DNA of 64,000 nucleotides from Victivallis vadensis (GTDB taxonomy: Bacteria; Verrucomicrobiota; Lentisphaeria; Victivallales; Victivallaceae), in NCBI RefSeq assembly GCF_003096415.1, contig NZ_QEKH01000006.1, positions 112,320 to 176,319 on the forward strand. The letters run 5' to 3'. The notes under the pieces are model-generated. The model was not told the origin of the DNA. It saw nothing but the letters and a program-made list of their open reading frames with translations, and did not search any database. Below are positions 17,580-25,516 of this stretch, in pieces; positions within the stretch are counted from its first letter, which is position 1; the number at the start of each line of letters is the position of its first letter. The translations under genes and the position numbers were made by a program.

Positions 17580-18124
17580 TTGCCCGCCTCGCTGTTATTG
17601 TCACAGCCGAGCAGCTTCTGCCGGTACGGGAACAGCAGGACCACCCGCAGGATCAGACTGAAAATAATACCGATCAGGGTTGATGAATACGCGATCAGCC
17701 GGCTGCTCTGCGGCGAAAAGGTCATCACCAGAAACGCCGACACGGTACCGAACAGACCGACATAGAGCGGCACATCAAAAAAGATATCCGCGTTTTCAAG
17801 CTTCTTGAGTTTGAGTTTCACGGAGTCCGCGCCTTTTTTGATCCCGCCGATCACGACGAAAGCGACGCCGAAAGCGAGAAACTGCATCACGGTGATCACC
17901 GAGAAAATCAGCATCGAGATACGGCCGAACCTTTCATTCTGCATCGCCAGACTGTTGGGCGAACCGGGCGCGACCTCTCCGAGCACACCGGGATTGCCGG
18001 CGCCGCAGAACATATCGCGCATGATGGCGGAAGTGTTGAACATATGGTTCATCCAGTACACAAAAGCAGCGCCCAGCACCAGAATCAGAATCAACAACAA
18101 GACACGAGACCCGGCAGATTTCAT
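17576..18124 (-). CDS. TolQ/ExbB/MotA-like proton-channel protein
   Basis: A 182-residue protein with four predicted membrane segments (about 7-27, 68-93, 116-136, 145-166). The third contains PLYVGLFGTVSAF, which closely follows the TolQ motif PYIGLFGTVWGI, and the fourth (AYSSTLIGIIFSLILR) matches the TolQ/ExbB pore helix in spacing but lacks its usual Thr/Ala-rich character. The start at 18124 is chosen because AGGAG lies 9 bp upstream; an in-frame TTG at 18130 is too close to it. It is the first gene of the operon, directly followed by the MotB-like protein. A role as the channel half of an ion-driven motor is inferred. Confidence 0.72.
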   Translation of the reverse strand: MKSAGSRVLLLILILVLGAAFVYWMNHMFNTSAIMRDMFCGAGNPGVLGEVAPGSPNSLAMQNERFGRISMLIFSVITVMQFLAFGVAFVVIGGIKKGADSVKLKLKKLENADIFFDVPLYVGLFGTVSAFLVMTFSPQSSRLIAYSSTLIGIIFSLILRVVLLFPYRQKLLGCDNNSEAGK

Positions 18125-18162
18125 TTTCAAAGGCTCCTGAAGAGGTTAACAGTCATTTCCAT

Positions 18163-18191
18163 ATTATACCACAAATAAGGTAGGAGCGCAA
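18163..18191 (-). promoter_or_regulatory. promoter of the TolQ-like/kinase operon
   Basis: On the minus strand, TTGCGC (18191-18186), a 17-bp spacer and a perfect TATAAT (18168-18163), about 40 bp before the first start codon. Confidence 0.6.
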
Positions 18192-18254
18192 CCTGTATTT
18201 ATCAAGTTTTTTCGATCCTCCGAAGAACTTTGGTAATCAAAAAGTAATCTTCGC

Positions 18255-18490
18255 ACCTTGGCGCATGGCGTATGACAGTGTTCCCGGCCGCGGATACAGT
18301 CTTCGGCGGCCGGTCACGCCGGGGAGCCTGCCGTTTTGAAGGCGAGCGGGTCTTGCGGCCTTTAGCCTCCAGACCTTGTGCGCCACGCGGCCTGATTTCC
18401 AATCAGGCTCCGGCAGCTGGGCGCAGTAGCGCACAAATTACCTCCGGCGGCAAGGGCGAAGCGCCCTGCTCGCTGCGATCAGCAGCGAAA
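18255..18490 (-). repeat. structured dispersed repeat downstream of rnfE
   Basis: On the minus strand it carries an outer stem (TTGTGCGCTAC with GTGGCGCACAA, plus-strand 18436-18426 and 18386-18376) enclosing the hairpin GCCTGATTGGAAATCAGGC (18408-18390), then a nested stem GGTCT/AGACC (18375-18349). The same modules, in the same order, form the tandem repeat at 53.3-53.8 kb. A GGGCGAAGCGCCC-type hairpin lies at about 18459-18472. It is in sense orientation to the rnf operon, directly after its last stop codon. Confidence 0.75.
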
Positions 18491-18499
18491 TCCCCGATT

Positions 18500-19183
18500 T
18501 TATTCTTCACCCTCTTTGGAGGTGAAACAGATGCGGCAGTGATGACAGTCCATACCGGCGGGAGGTACGTAGAGACGTCCTTCCCTGATCGCTTTGCGAC
18601 GGTTGCAGTAGTTCTTGGCCGCGAGAATACAGCCGACGATGATGAAAGCGCCGGGGGCCGCGGAGGGGAGCAGAAAGTCGGTCGACCACGCGGTGATCAC
18701 CTTGACTTCAAACACCGAGCCGCTGGTCAGGAATTCGCGGATCACGCCGAGCATCGTCAGGGCCAGGGTGAAGCCGAGCCCCATGCCGAGACCGTCGAGA
18801 ATCGAGCGGACCGGACCGTTTTTCGAAGCGAAGGCTTCGGCGCGGCCGAGCACGATGCAGTTCACCACGATCAGCGGGATGAAGATGCCGAGCGCCTGGT
18901 AGAGCGACTGCGGCGCATAGGCTTTCATCAGCATGTCGATCACGGTCACGAAGGTCGCGATCACCACGATATAGACGGGGATGCGGATCTTTTTCGGCAC
19001 GATTCCGGCGATCAGCGAGATGACCAGGTTGCTGCCGGCCAGTACGAAGGTGGTTGCCACGCCCATGCCGAAGCCGTTTACCGCGCTGTTGGTCAGCGCC
19101 AGCGTCGGGCAGGTGCCGAGCAGCAGCACCAGTACCGGATTCTCTTTCCAGATGCCTTTGGTGAAATCAGTGAGCATACCCAT
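18500..19183 (-). CDS. rnfE: Rnf electron transport complex subunit E
   Basis: A 227-residue integral membrane subunit of the Rnf (ferredoxin:NAD+ oxidoreductase) complex, NqrD/RnfE family, with six expected membrane helices; it is a homolog of RnfA. Typical stretches are LLGTCPTLALTNSAVNGF (about 20-37) and YQALGIFIPLIVVNC. After the last helix there is a Lys/Arg-rich tail with three Cys in CHHCRIC, not usual in RnfE, which might bind metal. It is the last gene of rnfABCDGE and starts 2 bp after rnfG ends. Confidence 0.93.
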   Translation of the reverse strand: MGMLTDFTKGIWKENPVLVLLLGTCPTLALTNSAVNGFGMGVATTFVLAGSNLVISLIAGIVPKKIRIPVYIVVIATFVTVIDMLMKAYAPQSLYQALGIFIPLIVVNCIVLGRAEAFASKNGPVRSILDGLGMGLGFTLALTMLGVIREFLTSGSVFEVKVITAWSTDFLLPSAAPGAFIIVGCILAAKNYCNRRKAIREGRLYVPPAGMDCHHCRICFTSKEGEE

Positions 19184-19185
19184 GA

Positions 19186-19860
19186 TTATTTTCCTCCCGC
19201 CGGGGTTAATTCCTGCATGATCTTGTCGCGGTTCAGGAGATAGGTGCGGTCGATTTCGCTGACCAGCAGCGTGACCGCCCGGCTGGTAACCGTGGCTCCT
19301 GAGATGAAATCGATTTCGCCGCCGTCCTTTTTGACCTGCCAGTTGGCGTCCGGGCTGGCTTTTTTGCCGTCGAACTGATCGAGGATCTTATTGGGAGCGA
19401 GCCCCTCGGCGGGTTTGTCGAAGAGGGTGAAGATGGTCTTCTGAACCTTGCGCTGGCAGACGTTGGCGCCGAGTCCGGGGGTTTCGTTCTGCTTGGTGAT
19501 CAGCACCGCGCGGATCGCGCCGTCGGTTTCCAGCCCGATCAGCGCCTGAATATTGCCTGCGTAACCCTGCGGATTGGCCGCTTCGGCGGCGACCGCCACG
19601 ACCTTGCCGTCCTTGACGGCGGCCATGAAGGAGACCGGCCAGCCGTTCGGGCTGGTGAACTCCACGCGCTTTTCGGAGGGCTGGTTGTCGAAGGGGGGCA
19701 GGATCTGCCGCAGCGCCTGGTTGGTGTTGCGCAGTTCCGCCTGCTCGATCGGCCCGGCCACCAGATTGGAGACCACGGCCAGAATCAGCGCCGAAACCAG
19801 ACCGATGATGCCGAGAAAGAGTCCGAGCACCCAGAGATTTTCACTGTTTTTCAGATTCAT
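19186..19860 (-). CDS. rnfG: Rnf electron transport complex subunit G
   Basis: A 224-residue subunit with one N-terminal membrane helix (about 12-32) and an extracytoplasmic FMN domain. The covalent flavin site is visible as DFISGATVTSRAV, whose Thr carries FMN by a phosphoester bond. ITKQNETPGLGANV is also characteristic. It passes electrons between RnfD and the cytoplasmic subunits during ion pumping. It sits 6 bp from rnfD and 2 bp from rnfE in the operon. Confidence 0.94.
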   Translation of the reverse strand: MNLKNSENLWVLGLFLGIIGLVSALILAVVSNLVAGPIEQAELRNTNQALRQILPPFDNQPSEKRVEFTSPNGWPVSFMAAVKDGKVVAVAAEAANPQGYAGNIQALIGLETDGAIRAVLITKQNETPGLGANVCQRKVQKTIFTLFDKPAEGLAPNKILDQFDGKKASPDANWQVKKDGGEIDFISGATVTSRAVTLLVSEIDRTYLLNRDKIMQELTPAGGK

Positions 19861-19866
19861 TTGTGC

Positions 19867-20964
19867 TTACCCCCGCTTTCTCACGTAGCCGAAGGGACGC
19901 TGGCTGCACCAGCGGTCGATCAGCGGAACCAGTGCGTTCATGAACAGGATCGAAAAACTGACCCCTTCCGGATAGTTGCCCCAGAGGCGGATCACGCTGG
20001 TGATCACGCCGCAGCCGACCGCGAATACCACGCAGCCGGTGCTGGTGATCGGCGAGGTGACCATGTCGGTCGCCATGAAGAATGCGCCGATCATCAGCCC
20101 GCCGGTCAGGATGTGGAACAGCGGCGACGGGCTGACCCCCGGATAGAAGAAATGCACCAGCCCGGTGATGATCGCGACCGTGCCGATGTAGCAGACCGGC
20201 ACGCGCCAGTTGATCAGTTTGAGAGCGATCAGCAGAATGCCGCCGATCAGCAGCGCCAGCACGCTGGTCTCACCGATGCAGCCGCCCTTTTCGCCGAGGA
20301 AATACTTCCACAGCATCGCGTCGTTGTCGACCGCCTGAAAGTTCGCATAGGCCGCTTCGGATTTGTCGAGGATCTTTTTGGTGGTGCCGACTTCGCCGAG
20401 CGGAGTCGCGCCGGTGATCGAATCGACCGGAGTGTCGGTCGCATGCGTGATTTTCGCGGCAGGATCGGCGGAGTCAAAGCTGCGCGGCACCGGCCAGGTG
20501 GTCATGATCGCGGGCAGCGCGATCAGGAGGCCGACGCGGGCCACCAGCGCGGGGTTGAACGGGTTGTTCCCGATGCCGCCGAAAATCTGCTTGCCGAGCC
20601 AGATGGCCAGGAAAGCGCCGATCAGGCAGACCCAGAGCGGGACGCCCGGCGGCAGGTTCATCGCAAGCAGCAGTCCGGTCACCGCGGCGCTGCCGTCGGC
20701 AATGGTTCCCATCACCGGCTTGCCGGCGAGCTTGCACCACAACGCTTCGGCGCCGACGCAGAACAGCATGGTCACGACCATCACGACCAGCGCGTAAAAG
20801 CCGAAGAACCAGACGCCGGCGATCGCGGCGGGAACCAGTGCGAGCAGCACCTTGTACATGATGCGGCGGACACTGTCGGGCGAACTCAGGTGAGGAGAGG
20901 AGCTCAACACCAGTTCGGAACCGGTCGGCAGCATCACTTCAGAGTTTTTTTCGTTTTCACTCAT
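19867..20964 (-). CDS. rnfD: Rnf electron transport complex subunit D
   Basis: A 365-residue polytopic membrane subunit, NqrB/RnfD family. The covalent FMN site is the Thr in DSITGATPLG. It forms the ion-translocating membrane part of the complex together with RnfA and RnfE. The start at 20964 (MSENEKN) is preferred to an in-frame upstream start that would run back into rnfC. An N-terminal cytosolic stretch of about 30 residues precedes the first helix. It lies between rnfC (22-bp gap) and rnfG. Confidence 0.93.
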   Translation of the reverse strand: MSENEKNSEVMLPTGSELVLSSSPHLSSPDSVRRIMYKVLLALVPAAIAGVWFFGFYALVVMVVTMLFCVGAEALWCKLAGKPVMGTIADGSAAVTGLLLAMNLPPGVPLWVCLIGAFLAIWLGKQIFGGIGNNPFNPALVARVGLLIALPAIMTTWPVPRSFDSADPAAKITHATDTPVDSITGATPLGEVGTTKKILDKSEAAYANFQAVDNDAMLWKYFLGEKGGCIGETSVLALLIGGILLIALKLINWRVPVCYIGTVAIITGLVHFFYPGVSPSPLFHILTGGLMIGAFFMATDMVTSPITSTGCVVFAVGCGVITSVIRLWGNYPEGVSFSILFMNALVPLIDRWCSQRPFGYVRKRG

Positions 20965-20986
20965 GATTTGTTCACTATATTGTAAA

Positions 20987-22309
20987 TTACTTTTTACGCT
21001 TGCGGATTTCGGCCTTGGCGCGGCGCATGTGCTGGACCAGCGGCCGGTGGGCCGGGCAGACATAAGCGCAGGAGCCGCATTCAAGGCAGTCCATCACGTG
21101 GTTCTGGGCGGCGAGGTCGAACCGCTCCGCCTCGACCGCGTTGCCGAGCAGACAGGGGATCAGGTTCATCGGGCAGCCCTCCACGCAGCGCCCGCAGCGG
21201 ATGCAGCCGGTCGAACCGTAATTCATCGAAAGCTCCACCGGCAGCAGCAGGATGCCGGAGGTGTTCTTGGCCACCGGCACCTCAAAGGATTTCTGCGCGA
21301 AGCCCATCATCGGCCCGCCGAGAATCAGCTTGCCCGGCTCGGCGGTCACACCGCCCGCGAACTCGATCGCCTTGATCACCGGAGTACCGATTTTCAGCAG
21401 CCAGTTGCCCGGATTTTTCACCACTTCGCCGGTTATGGTGGTCACGCGTTCGACCAGCGGGATGCCGCGGCAGACCGCGTCGGTCATCGCGGCGGCGGTG
21501 CCGACATTCTGAACCACGCACCCGGCATCCATCGGCAGGCCGCCGGTCGGAACTTTCCGGCCGGTGATCGCCATGATCAACTGCTTTTCGGACCCCTGCG
21601 GATACTGCACTTTGAGGGTTGCGACCTTGATGCCGAATTCGGCGGCCCGGCGACCGAGCGCTTCGATCGCATCGATCTTGTTGGCCTCGACGCCGATATA
21701 GACGTTCTTCACATTCAGGATTTTCGCTGAAATCGCGGCTCCCTCGAGCACCCGTTCGGGCTGTTCGAGCATCAGCCGGTGATCGGCGGTCAGGTAGGGT
21801 TCGCACTCGGCGCCGTTCAGGATCAGCGTATCGATGGTCTTATCCGGCGGCGGGGAGAGTTTCACGTGGGTCGGGAACGCCGCCCCGCCCATGCCGACCA
21901 GCCCGGCGTCGGCGGTGCGCTTGAGCAGTTCTTTCACATCCGCCTTGTGCCAGTCGATCGCCGGCATCGGTTCGCACGGCTCGTCCTGTCCGTCGGCTTC
22001 GATTTCGATCGCGGGAATCAGAGTTCCCATCGGCCCCGGAACATCGACGATGCCGGTGACCTTGCCGCTGGTCGGAGAGTGGAGGTTGGCGGAAACGAAA
22101 CCGTCCGCCTCGGCGATCAGCTGATATTTCTTCACGAGGTCACCGGCCTTCACGACCGGTTTGGGCAGTTTGCCGACGTTCTCGGAAAGCAGCACGCGGT
22201 ATTTGTCCAGCAGCGGCGCCGCCGTAATCGGGGCGTTGCAGCTGAGCGCCTTGCCGTCGGAGACGGGATGGATACCGCCGTCAAAAGTCAGGATATCTTT
22301 CTTGCTCAT
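20987..22309 (-). CDS. rnfC: Rnf electron transport complex subunit C
   Basis: A 440-residue peripheral subunit with the NADH/FMN-binding fold of NuoF (GMGGAAFPTHVKL) and two ferredoxin-type [4Fe-4S] motifs near the C-terminus (CIRCGRCVEGCPMNL and CLECGSCAYVCP). It is the site of NAD+ reduction. The ATG at 22309 overlaps the rnfB stop by 4 bp, indicating coupled translation. The C-terminus is short, without the long Ala/Lys repeat tail of enterobacterial RnfC. Confidence 0.94.
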   Translation of the reverse strand: MSKKDILTFDGGIHPVSDGKALSCNAPITAAPLLDKYRVLLSENVGKLPKPVVKAGDLVKKYQLIAEADGFVSANLHSPTSGKVTGIVDVPGPMGTLIPAIEIEADGQDEPCEPMPAIDWHKADVKELLKRTADAGLVGMGGAAFPTHVKLSPPPDKTIDTLILNGAECEPYLTADHRLMLEQPERVLEGAAISAKILNVKNVYIGVEANKIDAIEALGRRAAEFGIKVATLKVQYPQGSEKQLIMAITGRKVPTGGLPMDAGCVVQNVGTAAAMTDAVCRGIPLVERVTTITGEVVKNPGNWLLKIGTPVIKAIEFAGGVTAEPGKLILGGPMMGFAQKSFEVPVAKNTSGILLLPVELSMNYGSTGCIRCGRCVEGCPMNLIPCLLGNAVEAERFDLAAQNHVMDCLECGSCAYVCPAHRPLVQHMRRAKAEIRKRKK

Positions 22310-23157
22310 TTTTTTCCGGCACTCCACTCAGGCTCATTCTGTTCGATTTTCAGGTGTTCCTCGACGGTCAGCAGCGCGCCGGTCGGGCAGCCGACGGCCG
22401 ACACGTCTTCCGCGGTCGGGAAGGCTTCCGCCTGATAGTTGACCGCGGCGAGGAAACCGTTGACGGTGAATTTGTCCGGCGCGAACTTCGCGCACTTGCG
22501 GCAGCCGATGCAGGGGACGTTGCAGACCTGCTTCTTGGCGGCGCCCTTGGCCGGGGAATTGCAGTAGATATGCACGTCGGCGTCGGCGGGCACCAGCTTG
22601 ATCACGCCGCGCGGACACGCCGCCACGCAGTTGCCGCAGCCGACGCACAGCTCGCGGTGGACCACCGCCAGATTGTTGATCATCTCGATCGCGCCGAAGG
22701 GGCAGTGATGGGCGCAGGTCCCCATGCCGAGGCAGCCGTAGGAGCATCCTTTCGGGCCGCCGGCGACCAGCGACGCGGAAACGCAATCGAGCACGCCGTT
22801 ATAATTCAGCAGCCGCTTGGTCTGCTCCATGTCGCCGCCGCAGCAGACCACCGCCCGCTGCTGGAAGGATTCGCCGGCGTCGATGCCGAGCGCCATCGCG
22901 ATCGCGGAAATCTGCTCGGAAGAGGACACCGGACACTTGGACGGCGGATTTTCGCCCGCGACCACCGATTTGGCGAAATCGGAGCAGCCCGCCTTGCCGC
23001 AGCCGCCGCAGTTGGCGCCGGGCAGCAGCTCGGTGACCAGCTCCACGCGCGAATCGGTTTCAACCCGGAAAAGTTTGGCGAACCAGCCGATCACCACGCC
23101 GAGGGCCAGCCCCAGCACGGCCATCAGCACGACAGCAATCAAAACCACAGTATTCAT
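22306..23157 (-). CDS. rnfB: Rnf electron transport complex subunit B (ferredoxin-accepting)
   Basis: A 283-residue subunit that takes electrons from reduced ferredoxin. An N-terminal membrane helix (about 4-26) is followed by the RnfB Cys domain (CGGCGKAGC and CCGGDMEQ) and several [4Fe-4S] ferredoxin motifs (CAHHCPFGAI, CVGCGNCVAACPRGV, CIGCRKCAKF). In the last motif a Phe-Ala pair replaces the usual final Cys-Pro, so one cluster ligand must come from elsewhere. It lies 18 bp after rnfA and overlaps rnfC. Confidence 0.94.
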   Translation of the reverse strand: MNTVVLIAVVLMAVLGLALGVVIGWFAKLFRVETDSRVELVTELLPGANCGGCGKAGCSDFAKSVVAGENPPSKCPVSSSEQISAIAMALGIDAGESFQQRAVVCCGGDMEQTKRLLNYNGVLDCVSASLVAGGPKGCSYGCLGMGTCAHHCPFGAIEMINNLAVVHRELCVGCGNCVAACPRGVIKLVPADADVHIYCNSPAKGAAKKQVCNVPCIGCRKCAKFAPDKFTVNGFLAAVNYQAEAFPTAEDVSAVGCPTGALLTVEEHLKIEQNEPEWSAGKK

Positions 23158-23175
23158 TCGTCAGATGCTCCTGAA

Positions 23176-23766
23176 TCAGCAGAGGCCGGAAAAACCGACG
23201 AAGGCCATTGCAAGTATGCCGGCGGTCACCAGCGCGATCGGCGTTCCCTTGAACGCTTCCGGCGGCGTCGCCAGCTCAAGACGTTCGCGCAGGCTGGCGA
23301 ACAACAGCAGCGCCAGCGCGAAACCGACGCCCGAAAAGAAACCGAACACCGTCGACTCCATCACCGTGTAGCCGTTGTTGGCGCTGATGGTGGCCGCGCC
23401 GAGCACCGCGCAGTTGGTGGTGATCAAAGGCAGGTAGATGCCGAGCGCCTGATAGAGAACCGGCGAGAGCTTCTGGAGCATGATTTCGATCAATTGCACC
23501 AGCGCGGCGATCACCAGGATGAACACCAGCACCTGCAGGAAGATCAGATCGATTTTCTCTCCGCCGAACGAAAATTGCAGTACGTTCCGGTAGAGCAAGG
23601 TCGTGATGAACGATGCGAGCGTCATCACGAAGATCACTGCGCCGGACATGCCCATCGCAGTACTCAGACGCTTGGAGACCCCCAGAAACGGGCAGATCCC
23701 CAGGAAGCGTGACAGCACGAAGTTGTAGACCAACACCGCGCCTACAGTCAGCTCCAGATATTTCAT
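23176..23766 (-). CDS. rnfA: Rnf electron transport complex subunit A
   Basis: A 196-residue membrane subunit, NqrE/RnfA family, with six helices; characteristic stretches are LSRFLGICPFLGVSK and YLPLITTNCAVLG, whose Cys residues hold the membrane-embedded iron-sulfur cluster shared with RnfE. The start at 23766 follows GGGAGG and gives the family's usual length; the longer frame upstream is non-coding. It is the first gene of the operon in the proteobacterial order rnfABCDGE. Confidence 0.94.
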   Translation of the reverse strand: MKYLELTVGAVLVYNFVLSRFLGICPFLGVSKRLSTAMGMSGAVIFVMTLASFITTLLYRNVLQFSFGGEKIDLIFLQVLVFILVIAALVQLIEIMLQKLSPVLYQALGIYLPLITTNCAVLGAATISANNGYTVMESTVFGFFSGVGFALALLLFASLRERLELATPPEAFKGTPIALVTAGILAMAFVGFSGLC

Positions 23767-23952
23767 TTGTCGTGTATTCCTCCCTTTTCCCTGTTTTTTG
23801 GCAAGACGACGTATTAATCTAACGCACAAAGAACTTTTTTCAAGCAACGGTTTCACGGCATCCGAAAGTTTCCGTTTTTTTGAAGCCGGTTCTTGACGAA
23901 TCCGGAAAAGCCTGTATTTTACAGTAACTTTGAAAGTCGGCAGGAGAGAAAG
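23767..23952. promoter_or_regulatory. divergent promoter region, rnf and lipoprotein operons
   Basis: Rightward: TTGACG (23893-23898) and TATTTT (23915-23920), 16-bp spacer, 33 bp before the TTG start of the lipoprotein. Leftward, for rnfA: a weaker TTGAAA and TAGATT pair on the minus strand at about 23816-23843, 16-bp spacer. No clear operator palindrome was seen. Confidence 0.45.
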
Positions 23953-24528
23953 TTGAAGAAGACACGGTTGTTTCTGTTCGGAATCGCACTGACGGCGCTG
24001 GCCGGCTGCGCGCTGTTTTCGCTGAATCCGTTTTATACACCGCAGAACCGGATCGACGTACCGTTGGAGGCGCGCGGCCTGTGGAGCGGCGACCGGCTGC
24101 ATCTGAAAATCCTGCCGGACGGAACAGTCGAATACCGTTCATTCGCCGGGGAAAAAACGGTGGAGCTGGAGCTTCAGGCCGTATTTTTCAAGGTGGCGGA
24201 TTCCCTTTACGCGGATCTTTCCCTGGCCAAACCGCCGCCGGACGTCGAAAACGCGATGCTGCTCGGCACGCTGGTCCCCACGCACAATGTGTATCAAATA
24301 AAGATGGACAGCGATGCGCTGACAATCCTGTGGCCGGACTTCGAAAAACTGCGGGAACTTTGCCTGGCGGGAAAAGTGAAGCTTCCGTATGCCGCGCTGC
24401 CCGCAAAAGACGCCCCGCCGGTTTTCACGGCTTCTCCGCAGGAGTGGGAGAGTGTGCTCCGCAGTTGCTCCGGAACGATTTTCTCCGGGAAGAATGCGAT
24501 CCGGCTTCAACGGGTGCTGGTGCAATAA
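23953..24528 (+). CDS. lipoprotein of unknown function
   Basis: A 191-residue protein with a lipoprotein signal: Lys-Lys, a hydrophobic core and the lipobox LAGC. The TTG at 23953 is chosen because CAGGAGAG precedes it and because it places the lipobox at the proper distance; an upstream in-frame start would put about 20 polar residues ahead of the signal. The mature part is a small, probably beta-rich domain (DRLHLKILPDGTVEYRSF) that I do not recognise. It is 1 bp from the binding-protein gene, so it may be the membrane-anchored partner of that protein or of the phosphatase sensor. Confidence 0.75.
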   Translation: MKKTRLFLFGIALTALAGCALFSLNPFYTPQNRIDVPLEARGLWSGDRLHLKILPDGTVEYRSFAGEKTVELELQAVFFKVADSLYADLSLAKPPPDVENAMLLGTLVPTHNVYQIKMDSDALTILWPDFEKLRELCLAGKVKLPYAALPAKDAPPVFTASPQEWESVLRSCSGTIFSGKNAIRLQRVLVQ

Positions 24529-24529
24529 A

Positions 24530-25516
24530 ATGGTAAAACGATTCCTTGCGCTTCTGCTGCTGTGCGCCGTAATTCCGCCGGCCGCCGCCGGACGCCGGTG
24601 GGTATTGACGATGCCGTGGATTCCGCAGGCGCAGTTCGCGGGCATCTATTATGCGAAAGAGGCCGGAGTCTTTGCCCGGTACGGCCTGGATGTGCGGATC
24701 CGCCACCGGCTGACCGAGGTGGATATATTCGACTACCTGAAGGATCCGGAGTCCGAGCTGGTGGTCGCCCCCCTGGTCGCCGCGCTGCGGCATGACAATG
24801 CGTCGGCGCCGCTGGTCAATATCGCCCAGTTCAGCCAGAATTCTTCGGTGATGCTGGTCGCCCGCGGCGCCGGCGTCGGCCGGCTGGGGCAGCTCAACTC
24901 CCGGCGTCCGGACGGCAGCCGCCGCCGGGTCGGCGTGTGGAGGTTCAACTTCGATACGCTGCCGAAAATTTTCCTGGCCCGGCAGAAGCTCGATGTGGAC
25001 ATCGTTCCGGTCAACAGCGGCATTTCGCTGTTCCTGTGGGACGCCGTGGACGCACTGGCGGTGATGAGCTACAACGAGTATTACCAGATTCTCGCGGCGG
25101 GCTTCAACCCGGAAGAACTGATCCGCTTCCGGTTGCGCGACTACGGCCTCAACATCCCGGAAGACGGCCTGTACGCGCTGCGGGAAACCGTCCGGCGCTG
25201 CCCGGAGGAGTGCCGCCTGATGCGGTTGGCGATTCTGGAAGGCTGGCGCCTGGCCATGAAGCATCCCAACGAGGCGCTCAAATATATCCGCCTCTACTGC
25301 GACCGGGAAAACAGCGCTTTCGATGTCGCCCACCAGCGCTGGATGCTCGGAGCTTACAGCAAGGAGCTGGAGCTGGGGAATCCGCAGCTGCGGGGAAAGC
25401 TGCAGCGGAAGAGCTATGATTCGACGGTAAAGCTGCTGACGCGGCATGGAGAACTGGCCTCCGCGCCGTCTTATGAGGATTTCTGTCCGGCTCTGCCGCG
25501 GGAGGTGAAGCCGTGA
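24530..25516 (+). CDS. NMT1/THI5-like periplasmic substrate-binding protein
   Basis: A 328-residue secreted binding protein. A signal peptide (about 1-20) leads into the hallmark start of the NMT1/THI5 family: WIPQAQFAGIYYAKEAGVF. The family binds pyrimidines, thiamine precursors, sulfonates or similar small ligands for ABC uptake, but no permease or ATPase gene is near. Instead it lies 1 bp after a lipoprotein gene and overlaps the phosphatase gene by 4 bp (GTGA). This suggests it presents a ligand to the phosphatase's extracytoplasmic sensor domain; the ligand cannot be named from sequence. Confidence 0.82.
   Translation: MVKRFLALLLLCAVIPPAAAGRRWVLTMPWIPQAQFAGIYYAKEAGVFARYGLDVRIRHRLTEVDIFDYLKDPESELVVAPLVAALRHDNASAPLVNIAQFSQNSSVMLVARGAGVGRLGQLNSRRPDGSRRRVGVWRFNFDTLPKIFLARQKLDVDIVPVNSGISLFLWDAVDALAVMSYNEYYQILAAGFNPEELIRFRLRDYGLNIPEDGLYALRETVRRCPEECRLMRLAILEGWRLAMKHPNEALKYIRLYCDRENSAFDVAHQRWMLGAYSKELELGNPQLRGKLQRKSYDSTVKLLTRHGELASAPSYEDFCPALPREVKP

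Noticed and set aside
13157..18124. Zorya-type anti-phage system
   Set aside because: Zorya has a MotA-like protein with its own long tail, an OmpA-type ZorB and helicase/nuclease effectors. Here the tail is on the MotB-like partner and no nuclease or helicase is present.
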